From positions 37,008 through 101,007 of the forward strand of contig VWZS01003467.1 in NCBI GenBank assembly GCA_013397075.1: a DNA stretch of 64,000 nt. The letters run 5' to 3'. Each line of letters begins with the position of its first letter. The stretch's first letter is position 1. The translations under genes were made by a program, and so were the position numbers. Shown piece after piece: positions 11,663 through 23,439 of this stretch. Under the pieces are notes generated by a model. It worked only from the letters and a program-made list of their open reading frames with translations, made no database searches and was not told where the DNA came from. Origin of the DNA: Rhabdornis inornatus (lineage: Eukaryota; Chordata; Aves; Passeriformes; Rhabdornithidae).

Positions 11663-13630
11663 AATTCTTGCCTTAGGTATCTCTTGCTGATCATGAACAT
11701 CAGAGATATGATGCTTGCATGGGGGGACCCTTGTTCTGACCAAGCATGTCTTCTCTTATCCTATTTAGATTTTTTTGCATAGTATTTTAATTTCTAATAA
11801 ATAAATAAAATTCAAAAAATGAGAAAGAAATCACAAAAACATATGTAAAATACATTTTTTTCTACACCATTTCAGCCTTAACTGCTTCGGCTATGCTTAC
11901 AAAAATGCTTAAGTTTAGATTGACTCAGTATTTCCTATTTTTTGTTCAAACTTTTCTATTCAGACTAATTTCATAATCACTTTGATGTATAAATACAGAT
12001 GCATGCACTTTGTACATAATGTGTATGCTTATGAATGTGTATTTGTCGAATATATGAATGTGCGCATGCAAAATAGGTTTAACTTTACTGTTAGTGGAAT
12101 ATCTTTTAAATTGATATATGTAAGGGTTAGTCAAAATAAGCCTGTAACATTTCTAAAGAAACTCAATTTGAAAGGTGTTTGCTAGAAAATTAGACTCATG
12201 TTTATTCATAAGAATTAAGCCGAGCTATAAATACATATTTAATGCTAAAAAAAATTTAAAATCCATGTGTCATTAATTGCATTACATTTTCAGATTAGAC
12301 TTGCTGATATTTTGCATTAAAGTTTTCTAAAACTCCTTTTCTATGGACCTCAAAGAACAAGCCTTAAATTCTATGGATTCATCACAGCTTATCATATTAC
12401 AGCACCTTTCTGGAATCTGAAACACGATTTGACTCTAATATTTAGTGTTAACATCTCAAATTCAATATTTTGGAAAAATCAAAACTAGTTTCATCTTCCA
12501 GTGCAACAGTATATTTGCCTCTGAGTCTTTCAGAATTACCACCCTCTCCAACACTGGTTCATTTTAAAGAATGTAATTTTCAAAATGTTAATGCATTAAT
12601 ATTGCAGGTTTTCAGGAAGTACTTTCCTTTTAGAATGATATTTCTGGGAGTCCTACAGTATTTTATTGCAGTAATTGCAGGTTAAGGCTGTGAGAGGAGG
12701 AGGGGAGCACCCTATAGAGAGATAACATTTCACTAATAAAGAAAAATACTACAATATCTTTTCACAAAAAAACTTTACCACAGGTGCATTTTTTGTAAGA
12801 GAATATATACTTCCAAATTAGAACCATACTATTTTCTTGCATCCATAAAATTACACTTGTTAGTCTTGGCATCTATGACTTTAAAGAAAATATGCTTCTC
12901 AGAAATACTATAGAGTAGCTAGCGGTTCTGGAAAAAGTAAAACATCAAGGGAACTTTCAACTTAATATATATTGGCACCTCATGACATTTTAGGCAGTAC
13001 TGCTTATTCAAGGAGGTAAGGAGATTTTGAAAGACCATTTAGCAAAAATCAGACTGGTGGTGGATTTATAAACATACTACATTATAACTGTCTGACAGAA
13101 AGATAGAAATAATATCCCATTTGCCATCAAAGCTGCTCCAAGAAAGAGAGAAGGAACAATTCTGTCTGGGCATGGTGAGTTTAATTTTGACAAATTCTCA
13201 GAGCTCATCAGGTTGCCAAACGACACTGAGAAAGAACAGATACACCCCCTTCCAGCCCCTCCTTTCCCTCTTGGTTCCTTGACATATTGGACCTTTTCCA
13301 TCAGTCAATTACACCGCAAAACATTGTTGTTGTTGGCAATACTCTCAAAGGGAAGGATTAAACAATTTGGGTTCAGAAGCACGTTGCACTGTAAAAATCA
13401 GACTTCCATGAAGTTTTTGCCTTTCAATATTTAGGGTGCTCAGACACCACTGGAGATTGAGCTCAATCATTTAATTCACTAATAAGAGGATATGGAGTTA
13501 GACCTAACTGGACAGACATCTGTTGCAACATCAATTTGGAATTCTTTTTACATATTAAGCAGTTCAGGGGAAATAAAACTAATGGGTGTTGGGATATAAA
13601 AGCTGGAATACTACAAATGGGTTGTGTCTT

Positions 13631-13654
13631 CTTTCCTTTCCTTTCCTTTCCTTN
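13631..13654. repeat. CTTTC microsatellite ending at an ambiguous base
   Basis: CTTTC units repeat about 4.5 times from 13631 and run directly into an N at 13654, the only ambiguous base I noticed in the window. The true repeat length is probably longer than shown, or the N marks an uncertain consensus call. Confidence 0.85.
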
Positions 13655-13659
13655 GTTTG

Positions 13660-16600
13660 TCTCGTGTTACTTCTTACGTTCAAGGAGATAACAAAACTAT
13701 CAGCTACAATGAAGAAGTAGTATGAACATTTTATCAGATATTGAATTATTAGTTAGTAAATCAAAATGCATTTTCATTAGTAGAGATGTGTCACCAAAGT
13801 AATGTCATTTAGAGAAAAGTCCAATGTTCATGTTATTTTTTTTTTCAATTCCTTTTTCCTGGAAGACAAAGCAAATGGTTTCAGTTCATTTTATTTTGTT
13901 TTATAAGCATTATCTTCCCTCTGCTTTTACAGAAATGGGAAAAGAATTCTATTGAAAAACATATTTGGAGTAGAGAAAAATATGATAACATATTTTGCTA
14001 CAATTTTTTTTTTTTAGGTTTTACACAACTATAAATAACAACTGCATGTAGCAGTATTAGAAAATTCATGTGTTAAGAGTTGCATTTCCACAGACATTGT
14101 CATATAGTTGATTTTATGCCTTGTGTTAATAATTCTACAGCAATTTTACAACAATCAATTTACAATCAGTGTTTTCCAGAACTCTTATGCATAAGTCCCC
14201 TCAAAGTTTCAGTTTATGTCTTTTAATGACAAGGACTTAAAGACACAAAGAATTTAGGTCGGAGTGGAAACCTGGAAGGATTTGTAAGTTCAGAGCAGAT
14301 TTTCAAGAGACAGTCTCCACTGTTGTGCCAAAATTCCTCTCCCAGCAGTGGATTGATTATGCCCTGCTGAATGAGTGTCTTTTTATTGTCAGGTCCATGA
14401 AAAACAGCAGCAACATTTCAAAACCAGGCAAAAAATGGACAAAAAAGAGGAAAAAAAGAAGGAAAAGTCTCCGTTAGACTTCATATCTAATATTTCCAAT
14501 ACATTTCATTTTTTTTCATCATGCACTATATAGTTAAGTTATTTTTGTTTACTCTCCTGGGTTATTTTTAAAGAAGAAACGTGAAGGCATAATGAGAATA
14601 CCTTCCAACAAATAAAAATCCAGTCTAAAATGCATTAATCTGTAGAACTGTAACACCAAGTGAAATACATCTTCATTTTGCCTTGACAACATAAGAAACA
14701 AGGTCATGTAAAGGAAGCTTTCCAAACTATGAACAAGAAAAATAATAAAATAGAGAATTTGAAGAGGGTCACTGAGATAGCTTCTCTGTTGAGTCGTGCT
14801 TTGAGACATTCAAATATTGCTGTTTATTTAAGTATATTGTATTGTGTGGGTTTTTTTGGTTGGTTGTTGTGGTCTGGTTTTCAGTTTGGGAGGAGGTTTT
14901 GTTTGTCTGTTTTCCTTACAAGGAAGAAAAATATCTTTTCTAATTATTCATTCATTTATATTCAGAGCCTCTCTTTTTTGTATGGTTAGTCCAAAATTAT
15001 TCAGTGTCTCTTTTCAGAAGTTTGATCTGGAAACTTCTGCCAAAATTTTATCTGGTATGAAAGACTATAAAGAAGATAAATGGAGAGAGATTTCGTAAAG
15101 CAATATTGGTAAAAATTTTTTACAATAATGTGTAGAATATTGCAAACTTTTGCCTTAAATAACTGAAGACAAAGATTTGAAATGTGTCATATTCCTTTTT
15201 TTTTTAACCAAAAGAGCTGCTATAATTAGAAAAAATATGAATATAATAGCAAATAGAACCAAAAAGAGACTCTCATTCACCCAAGGATAGTCAGAGAGCA
15301 TATTTTGTACTTTACTACAGAACAGTATTAGTGTAAATCAGGATCAAAATCCCATGTGATGTGATCTCCTTTTAGTATATGTTTTTCTGATGTCATGCCT
15401 GTGCTATTACACTGAGCAAGCTATGTTGGTCTGGAGACCTACAGTTGTAATTGTCAAAAAGCCATAGGAAGGCAAGATCATGGTCAATGTTACAGTGCAG
15501 TCAATTTCTGAAAAATGATTTTTTTTTTTAATTTTCCCAACAGTTTAATTCCACTCCTTTAGGTTTTAGTAATTTTTATTCTAGTATTGTCACTTGCAAA
15601 AACGTTCTTTATTCCAATCTAAGTTAGGATACAGCTTAAAAGATTGGGTCAAATTCACTCCTGAGGCAACTCTATTAATTTCAAAGGGGATAAATTGCAA
15701 ATGATTTTGTCTAATGAAGATTTTCTCAACATCAATTACCAAAAATAAAATATTTCCACAATTAGAGATCCTGTTATCTTTGAAAAACTATTTGAATGAT
15801 GTAGAAAAATCATAACATATTTGAAAGAAAAAACATGTATCAGCAACATATGCACACATCCTTTCCAATGCGCCTATATTGAATTTTTGCTTACAGTAAT
15901 TGACATCAGACTTTAGGATTACTCTTGAAGCTTGAAGCTATGTTTCTCATTAATCAGGGTAAGAGCACTGGTCCGTGAACTTCTCTACTACTTAACTCCT
16001 CCTTGCTTTTTTTCTGTTTTGACCTGTGCTATCCAGGCACAGTATGGGAGAAAGCAAGGTCAGGCGTTGTCCATCACAGCCTGTGTGGGCCAGACGACCC
16101 CACTCTGAGGGGAGAAGAGAGAATGACTCCAGGACCAGAGAAAAGGCACCCCTGTCCATTTTTTATATTAGCACACATGTGATATTTATGGCCATGGAGA
16201 ATGACCACTGGGTAGAAGCCTGCTCATCATTAGCAAAAGGTCAGTTTAATGCTGTCATGAGACCCAAAATTATTTTTTGAAAAAATATTCTCTCATGTTC
16301 TCTGATGGAGGTTGTGAAAACTTCCTTAGGTTTTCCAGTTTGCCTTCTTTTTTTCTTTCTTTTACAGAATTTTTATGGGCTAATAGCAAAGTTTGAGCTC
16401 ACAGCTACTCATTTGGCTTTCTGAGAGTGATTGCCCTTTGTTTAACAAGGAATCTTAATTGATGATAGAATATATACCTACAATGTGTTCTCAGTCTGTT
16501 CACACATAACAGTGTGTATGTCCTGGAGAAATGTAAATGACAGAACCTCTGTTTCAGTAAAATAATTACTGTCTTCACAGAGGTTGGTAAATGTAAAACT

Positions 16601-17325
16601 CAGTACAAATGATAATAGTTATTGCTAGTATTATTTGCTTCCAAAGCACATGGTATATGTCCTTAGGTACTTAGAGAGAAAGTTGTACTGCGTGTTCAGA
16701 CTAAGAAGAAAGAAGAAAAATTTCCTTTTACCTCTCTCTTGACTGTCCTAAATTCAGACCTCCATTAGTAGGTATTTGCTGGTTGTTTATGTGTTGGTTA
16801 AAATAGGAGGATGGACAAAAATATTTGTGGAATTAAGATTCTACTTCTTGACTGATGTAACTGAGATAGTTTTGATCAAGAAATACCTGTATTCACTTTA
16901 AAAGAAATGAGAGGAAAAAAGTATTGTCTCAGAAAACTAACTTCTTCTCTCAGTTAATCAGATACTTAGATTGTTCATGAACTTTTCCTAAGAAATTTTG
17001 TTTGCTGTTTAAAAAAAAAGCGTGAGCTTTGGCAAGTGCCTGTAATCCTTTACCTTTTCTTCTGTACAATTTTGTAGTTATTTTGATCATTTAATAGTTT
17101 GTCTAAATCAGTTATCTAGTGGCAAGTGGAAATGCAGATAGGTAATGTGTTTCAAGATTATATCTCTACTGTAGTGATGGAAACAATTGATCCCTCTCAG
17201 ATCTGGTCGATGAAGTACAAAGCTTTATTAAAAATTACTGTCATTGTGTACCAACAGGCTTTCCCTGAGTTTGTTATGTTGTTGCCTCTAATTTTGTGAC
17301 ATTGATTTCAGCAATGCATGGACCT
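13660..17325. other. AT-rich unique sequence without a recognisable gene
   Basis: Contains poly(T) runs (13838-13846, 14005-14016) and a T/G-rich tract at 14846-14915. A GC-richer patch at 16030-16230 has an 84-codon frame that I do not recognise. No transposon was identified. Confidence 0.5.
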
Positions 17326-17330
17326 TTTCA

Positions 17331-17420
17331 GATTCACAGAACTACAAATTGGAAAGAGTCCTTAAGATCATCAAGTCCAAGAGTAAACATTACACTGCCA
17401 AGTTCAACACTGTCCGTAAT
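17331..17420 (-). mobile_element. Old CR1 LINE 3'-end fragment
   Basis: The + strand reads cacagaactacaaattgg, then aagagtccttaagatcatcaa and gtccaa. This is a diverged reverse complement of the CR1 3' tail (ordinarily ...TTGGACTCGATGATCTTAAAGG...). It continues as far as actgccaagttcaacact, the next block of the same 3' region. It is more diverged than the neighbouring copy at 17478, so probably older. Confidence 0.6.
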
Positions 17421-17477
17421 TTTAATTTCATTTGTCCCGTTACCGTTCCTTGAGAGGCACATCCTCTAGAAGAGTTG

Positions 17478-18118
17478 TCACAGAATCATGGATTAAGCTG
17501 AGTTGGAAGGGACCCACGAGGATCACTGAGTCCAACCCCTGGCCCTGCTCAGAACAGCCCCAAGAGTCACACCACATGCCCGAGAATATTGTCCAAATGT
17601 TTCTTGAACTTTGCCAGGCTGGTGCTGTGACCACTTCTCTGGGGAGCCTCTTCCAGTGCACAGCCACCATCTAGGTGAAGTACCTTTTTATAATGTCTAA
17701 ACTAAACCCCCCCTGATAGAGCTTCGGGACATTCCCTCACTTGTCCTGTCACTGGTAACCACAGAGAAGAGACCAGTGCCTGTGGCTCCACCTTCCCTCA
17801 TGAGGAAGCTGTAGGCCACAATGAGGTCTCACCTCAAGTCTTCTCCAGGCTGGACAGCCCAAGTGCCTTCAGCTGCTCCTCATACATTTTCCCCTCAAGG
17901 TCCTTCACCATCTTTGTTGCCCTCCTCTGGACACTCTCTAATAGTTTAATATCTTTCTAATATTGTGGCACTCAAAACCACACACAATATTCAAGGGGAG
18001 GCTGTCCCAGTGCAGAGCAGAGCAGGACAGTCCCCTCCCTTGCCCAGCTGGTGATGCTGTGCCTGATGAACCCCAGGACACGCTTGGCCCTCCTGGCTGC
18101 CAGGGCACTGCTGACTCA
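17478..18118 (-). mobile_element. CR1 LINE, 5'-truncated copy, minus strand
   Basis: It starts on the + strand with cacagaatcatgg and ttggaagggaccca, the reverse complement of the CR1 3' end. Familiar CR1 blocks follow in order: gagtccaacccctggccctg, ttcttgaactttgccaggct, cttctctggggagcctcttc, ctcctctggacactctctaa and ccttgcccagctggtgatgc, ending near ctggctgccagggcactgctg. CR1 is the dominant avian non-LTR retrotransposon and inserts as 5'-truncated copies, which fits a length near 640 bp. The open frames on both strands at 17432-17674 lie largely inside it and are not host genes. Confidence 0.92.
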
Positions 18119-19234
18119 TAACTTGTGCACTACTATCATGTGCACAAAACAATGATATCAAAGCTGCTGTTAAAGTTGCAGTTTTATGGGAGTAAAACTA
18201 GCAATACCAATGTTTTCATAATAAAAATATGCTTAATCTTTTAATCTTGCATATTGTCTATGAATTGACATTTTAAATGCCTCACTGGAGAAAGTATTGC
18301 AGTAGTTTTATATTGACAGCACTGGCAACCTCTCTCTCTTCTTTTAATAATAAAGATGGTTAAAGATACATGTAACAACTGCTATAGATATCCTGTAAAA
18401 TTTAATCAGATTTGACACAAAACCCTATTGCTCTACTGAATAAAATGAAAATATAGATATGATGGTTTCAGCATGATCATGACATGGAGTTTTATACCTC
18501 TATCTCACCCCAAATAAAAAGCCGTCAAATGTTTTTCTTTGTCTGAATAAGTCTCAGGCACAGATGAGATCAAGCTGGTCAAGTCTCGTACAATTCAGAT
18601 TTAAATGATTAGTGTGGGATGTGGAAAGCAACAGGAAGCTTTGGATGAGGTTATATCATCTCCTCTGCTTTGAATGTATGTGCCTGGCTTTTGTTCGTGA
18701 AGTTCTCAACATAGGGATCTGATTAGATTTGCAGTTTCTTCTAGATGATCAAACAGTACAATAGTACTAAGCCTTCTTGTTCCACCTGCATCTGGTTAAG
18801 AGCTTGTGTGATTTCCTCTCTGAGCAGAGTCCTTCTCTGGTGACTTAAAATTTTATTACCATAATGGTGGAATACAGCAAAAATAGGAGGACACCTTAAA
18901 TTCATGCTGAGGATATAAGCGACAGAATACAGCTGCCATTGGATAGAAAGGAGCAATTTATAGTGAGCAAAATGATAAATGTATGTAAGGATATATATAT
19001 TGATGGCCATTTGACTTTGTTGAATTCTGAGGTCAGTTTTGATTTTAAAAATTTCCAGTTAACCTGGCAATAATCCATATGGGACATATTCTCTCACAGT
19101 TCAATGTGCAACCAAATCAAAGAAGCATAGTCTGGAGTTCAATGATATTTGTATCTGGGTTGCCCTGAAATAATGAGATATTTTACTTTTCTATTTTGCA
19201 ATGTAAGGATTATAACACATATTTATAATCCAAT
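18119..19234. other. AT-rich unique sequence between CR1 and LTR
   Basis: No recognisable element. The 89-codon minus-strand frame (18741-19010) shows no domain and is treated as chance. Confidence 0.5.
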
Positions 19235-19239
19235 GTACT

Positions 19240-19843
19240 TGTACTGATTTTGGCTGGGATAGAGTTAATTTTTTTCCTAGCAACTTGTATGGTGTTATGT
19301 TTTGAATTTGTGATGAAAAGCGTGTTGATAACACAGGAATGTTTTAGCTGCTGTTGAGTGGCAGTAACACAGAGTCAAGAGCTTTTCTGCCTCTCACTCC
19401 ACCCCATCAGTGAGCCGGCTGGGGCTGCAAAAGGAGCTGGGAAGGGGCACAGCTGAGACAGCCAACGCCAAATGGCCAAAGGCTGTTGTTCTTCATCCCA
19501 TACCATATGGTGTCATGCTCAGCATGTAATACAGGGAAAAGAAGAAGGGGGACATTTGGAGTGATGACATTTGTCTTCTCAAGTCACCACAACATGTAGT
19601 GGATCTCGGATTCCCTGGAGGTGTCTGAACACCTGTTTGTCCATAGGAAGTAACAAAGGAATTTCTTTTTTTTGCTTTGCCTGTAGCTGTCTGGAAAAGC
19701 AGCTTTTGCTTTACCTATTAAACTCTATTTCAACCCACGAGTTTTCTCACTTGTACACTTCTGAGTCTCTTCTCATCCTATCAGTGGGGAGTGAGTGAGA
19801 AGTTCTGTGGGGCTGAGATGCTGACTGGGGTTAAAAAATGACA
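19240..19843 (+). mobile_element. Solo LTR of an avian endogenous retrovirus (ERVL-like), plus strand
   Basis: This is a non-coding retroviral LTR remnant of 604 bp with no internal gag, pol or env attached. It begins TGTACTGATTTTGGCTGGGA and ends ggggttaaaaaatgaca, giving TG...CA ends with a partial terminal inverted repeat (family ends resemble TGTCATGG...CCATGACA). Flanking 5-mers are GTACT (19235-19239) and GTAGT (19844-19848), a 4/5 match consistent with an aged 5-bp target-site duplication, the size produced by ERVL-type elements. A polyadenylation signal ATTAAA lies at 19717-19722. A decayed TATA-like site (catgtaata, 19523-19531) lies where the family has a TATA box. A solo LTR forms when the two LTRs of a provirus recombine. 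The family name is from memory and not verified. Confidence 0.85.
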
Positions 19844-21285
19844 GTAGTCTATCCATGATAGTAAATCTGTCGCCTCTCTGGCTTTTTAAGTGTATTCACG
19901 TTGCATTTTTTTAACCCATACTAAATTATTAATAGTAAATACAGCACAATAAAATAAGGTCACTTATATTTAATTTCATTTGCTTTTAGAGCTGAGTGAA
20001 ACTATTCTAAGTTTCAACATTATTGTCTTCCTCCAGTTCCCTTTATCTCTGTTTAATATTTGCTTAATATTGGAAAATGATAGTTTTTAATAATATCTAT
20101 ACATCTGATATTGACAGATGAATCTACCCTTGAATCGGGGGGACAAGGCAGAGGTAGGTCCTTCAAATGGTGCAAACCATTTGCAAACCACTGGCAAATT
20201 TAGGCAAATCTTGCCTCAAAAAATCTTGAGTTTTACATTATGTAACACAAGCTTAAGAAAATAGATGATCCTTAAAGTAGAGATAATTGGATTCAGAAAC
20301 GTGCCTTAGAAGATGCTCCTTGTATACAGAGTAGTGCTTCTTTTATACTTACTCTTTGCAGTCATAGATGTTGACTTTATTTCTGTGGAGTTTCCCTGTC
20401 TCAAGTAAGCAATATGTCTACTTTCGCCTAGTCTGAAGTCTAGTGATTGTGTCCTTTGACTAAGGACTAACTAAAATATAGATAATTTTAATCATTCAGT
20501 CTCTGTATCATAGCTAAAACATGTATCTATCTACTCTCTCATCCATTTCTAAAGTATAAAACTTGTTCCAGTTGCAGATTTGGGGTATCCCAACACCTGG
20601 AGCTTGCTGTGCACCCTTCAAAAATTATGTTACCTCAAGTGCTTACTCTGTGTTGATCATTCATTGTGCAGGAAGCAAGTATGGATCATCTATACCTAAG
20701 AAACTTCAGCAAGGAAAATGCAGGCACATAGAGAAAGTCAAGCACATGGAAATGTACAATATGAGGGCAACCTGTCCCTTATGTCTCACTCTTCTTTTGG
20801 ATATGGACTTAAATAAATTTTATTTACTTGACTCACTATATAATTCATTATAATTTCAAGCTCATCATATTTTGTGTTGTTGGTTTCAGTTCTGTATTCT
20901 TCTTGTTAAGAGCTGTGATGTTCAAATTATGTTGGAATTATATAATTCATTTTTGAGGTATTATTTAAGAATTTTCAGGGGGTTGTTTTTTTATTTTTAT
21001 TGATTATTTCATACAGAAATCAAAACCAAACTTTTCTGCTTGCTATGGCATAAAAATTGGGTCATTATGCCATTTTCCCCACTGGTCATCAGCTGTGCAG
21101 CCACTAAGTCAGTTAGAGGATGCTACCTTAGCACTAAAAATTGCAATTTGGCAAAAAAATTAAGCATTGAAGGCTTTTGTGAGAATTGCCTTGGATAACA
21201 AAGTACTTTTGGAAGTTTTGACTAACTAAGCAGCAATATAATTATGTGGTCCTTACAGGAGGTATCAAAAGCAGTAGTTTTATGG

Positions 21286-21357
21286 CTTTGTTTTGATTTT
21301 GTTTCAGTTGGTTTTTATCATGTTGTGTTTTGTTGGTTTTTTTTGGTTTTTTTTTCA
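21286..21357. repeat. T/G-rich low-complexity tract
   Basis: TTTTG and GGTTTTTT runs. It is similar in composition to tracts at 14846, 22825 and 62034 and complementary to the A/C tracts elsewhere in the window. Confidence 0.7.
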
Positions 21358-22824
21358 TGGAGAGAACAGACACTTGAGAACTGGCTGCAGATTTATTCAA
21401 TTTAAAGAATAATGAGCATCATGTATCAGGTACTGGAAATAAGAAATGTGCTGCAGCTGGAAATATGAGTCTGTTAATTCATGCAAGTACTGCTACTTAG
21501 ACAGAGGGTTTTCTTTCTGTTGGATAGAAAATGGTTTTGCTTTCATAATTTCTTGGCAAGGAGTCTAATTGTAATTGTTGCCAGATGGGTGGTCTCAGGT
21601 GAGTTTAAAATAGGCAGCCTTCAAGCAACACTTTAATAATCTGACCTTCTCATTGGGAAAATTTCATTTACACACCATGTAGGAAGCTGATTTCCACAAA
21701 TAATATATTGGGAATAGAAGGAAACACCTCCCTCAGATTCTAGTAAGTTAGTAAGGCTAGAGTTACTCAGCTTGCCTTAATAGCACTAAACTACATTCAC
21801 ATCGGCTACACTGAACTATTTAGGGTCATTTGCAAAACCAAAGTTGCAATTGCCATCTTCCTGTAATCTGCCTGTCTAGCATAGCTGCAGAGAAGGAATT
21901 GCAGTGATCTCCTTAATTCTTTCTGCAGTGGATTGATACCAGTCAAAAACATCACATCCTTTAAATCTTACTAGCATTGGCAAGCTTGCTTCTTAGACTT
22001 GTGAAATAGCTACTCTTTCACATGAAAAAGGTCAATCTTTAATTATTTTACGGAGCATAAGTTTCAAACGAGCTATAGCAACATTATCTACACATTTGAG
22101 CTACCTCAGATGTCTAACTAGCTTCCTGGCTACAGAGGCATTATGAATTCTTCCAGACTAAGTCGTAGTTCCAAGCACAGAATCTAGTTTTTTTCTGATA
22201 GCTGGTGAATTTGTGACCTTCCTGGAGTAGTTGGAGCTGTAAACCATTGAGTGGATAAATGATGCATAACGGTAGTTTCTTCATCTGTGACAGATGCAAT
22301 AATGGCCTGGGCACATTTTTCAGGTAATATAAGTGAAAACTTTGTCCATTCTTCTATCCGAGAAGTTTTACTTTTTGGACTTTTGTACTAGAAGTAGCAC
22401 ACACTCTCTGCTTTTAAAAAGCCCTTAAAAATATATCTGCAATGAATATAGCAAAAAGTATAAAACCTTTTTATTTTTATGGTACTATTAAAATCATTCT
22501 TATTTTTGGTTTCTCTTAGCATGTTATACATATTAATTATATAATATCAGGTGACTAAATTTCCTTTAGAAATTTCTTTAGGAGAATTTTCAAATTTTAA
22601 AATGTTTATTATGCTGACAATGTTTTGAGCTATTTTATGTTTTCACACTTAATTTATATGACAGACATACAAAGCCTTTTATCAATGACTGAAATATCTT
22701 CTGCTACTGTGAAAACAACTAGTTGCATTGCCACGTTTGAAACTAGGACTTCAGCAGAGAATTTAGTTTTCACTGTTTATTGCCTTTGATTTACTTGTTT
22801 TTCATATAGCATTTCTCTTGAAGC

Positions 22825-22862
22825 TTTTTTGTTTTGGTTTGGTTTTTGTGTTTGCTTTTTTT
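22825..22862. repeat. T/G-rich low-complexity tract
   Basis: TTTTGGTTTGG-type simple sequence ending in a T run. Confidence 0.7.
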
Positions 22863-23400
22863 TGACATTTAATTGAAGGAGTTTTATAGGTTGAAGATAT
22901 TTCATTTCTTTAGGCAACCTAGAAGGTCATCCCAGCTAAAAAATTCATGCCTGCTTCTGCCCTGACTCCATAAAGGGACAAGGTCTTGATGTAGAACATC
23001 CTCTTCCCCGTACCTATGGGAAGGAAATCCAGGAAAGGGATCTGGAGAGATTTAGACAAAGTCTTGGCTGCCATGGTATCCTTATTTAGTGGTCTTAATC
23101 CTTACAGGTAGGTTCGACATAAATACATTCTAATATTTGATTTAAAATTAAATTTTAGATGTTTATCTGCCAGCGACCTTATTTACTATATTTGGTACAG
23201 ATTGTAAGGACAAAATATAGGTAGAAATTAATTTAACTTTAGTTTAAATGCCTGTTGACATTAAAGCCTGTCACACAGGGACTCTTACTAGCAGGACATA
23301 CCAACAGACATATAACCCCATGATGTTTTCCCTTCCTTGTCTGCATATAGAGGACAGGTTAGATAGTGAAGTTTATAACATAACCAAAGGGGTCCTACTT

Positions 23401-23439
23401 ATCCAATAACTATTGTCCAATTATTATCCAATAACTATT
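23401..23439. repeat. 14-bp direct repeat, 25-bp period
   Basis: ATCCAATAACTATT is present at 23401-23414 and again at 23426-23439, with a partial third CCAATTA between them. Confidence 0.7.

Larger units (their letters stand above)
6110..13630. other. AT-rich unique sequence without a recognisable gene
   Basis: No transposon or coding exon recognised. It has A/C-rich simple tracts at 6490-6527 and 7314-7334, a poly(A) run near 9260-9272, an AT dinucleotide run near 11450-11464 and a T/G-rich tract at 11584-11662. A more complex patch at 6780-7130 is noted separately. Confidence 0.5.

Noticed and set aside
17432..17674. Overlapping 80- and 76-codon open frames on both strands
   Set aside because: They lie largely inside a CR1 LINE 3' region, and mirrored frames are produced by its GC-rich composition.
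23100..23120. ggttcgac resembling a tRNA B box
   Set aside because: No A box at the proper spacing and no cloverleaf can be drawn.
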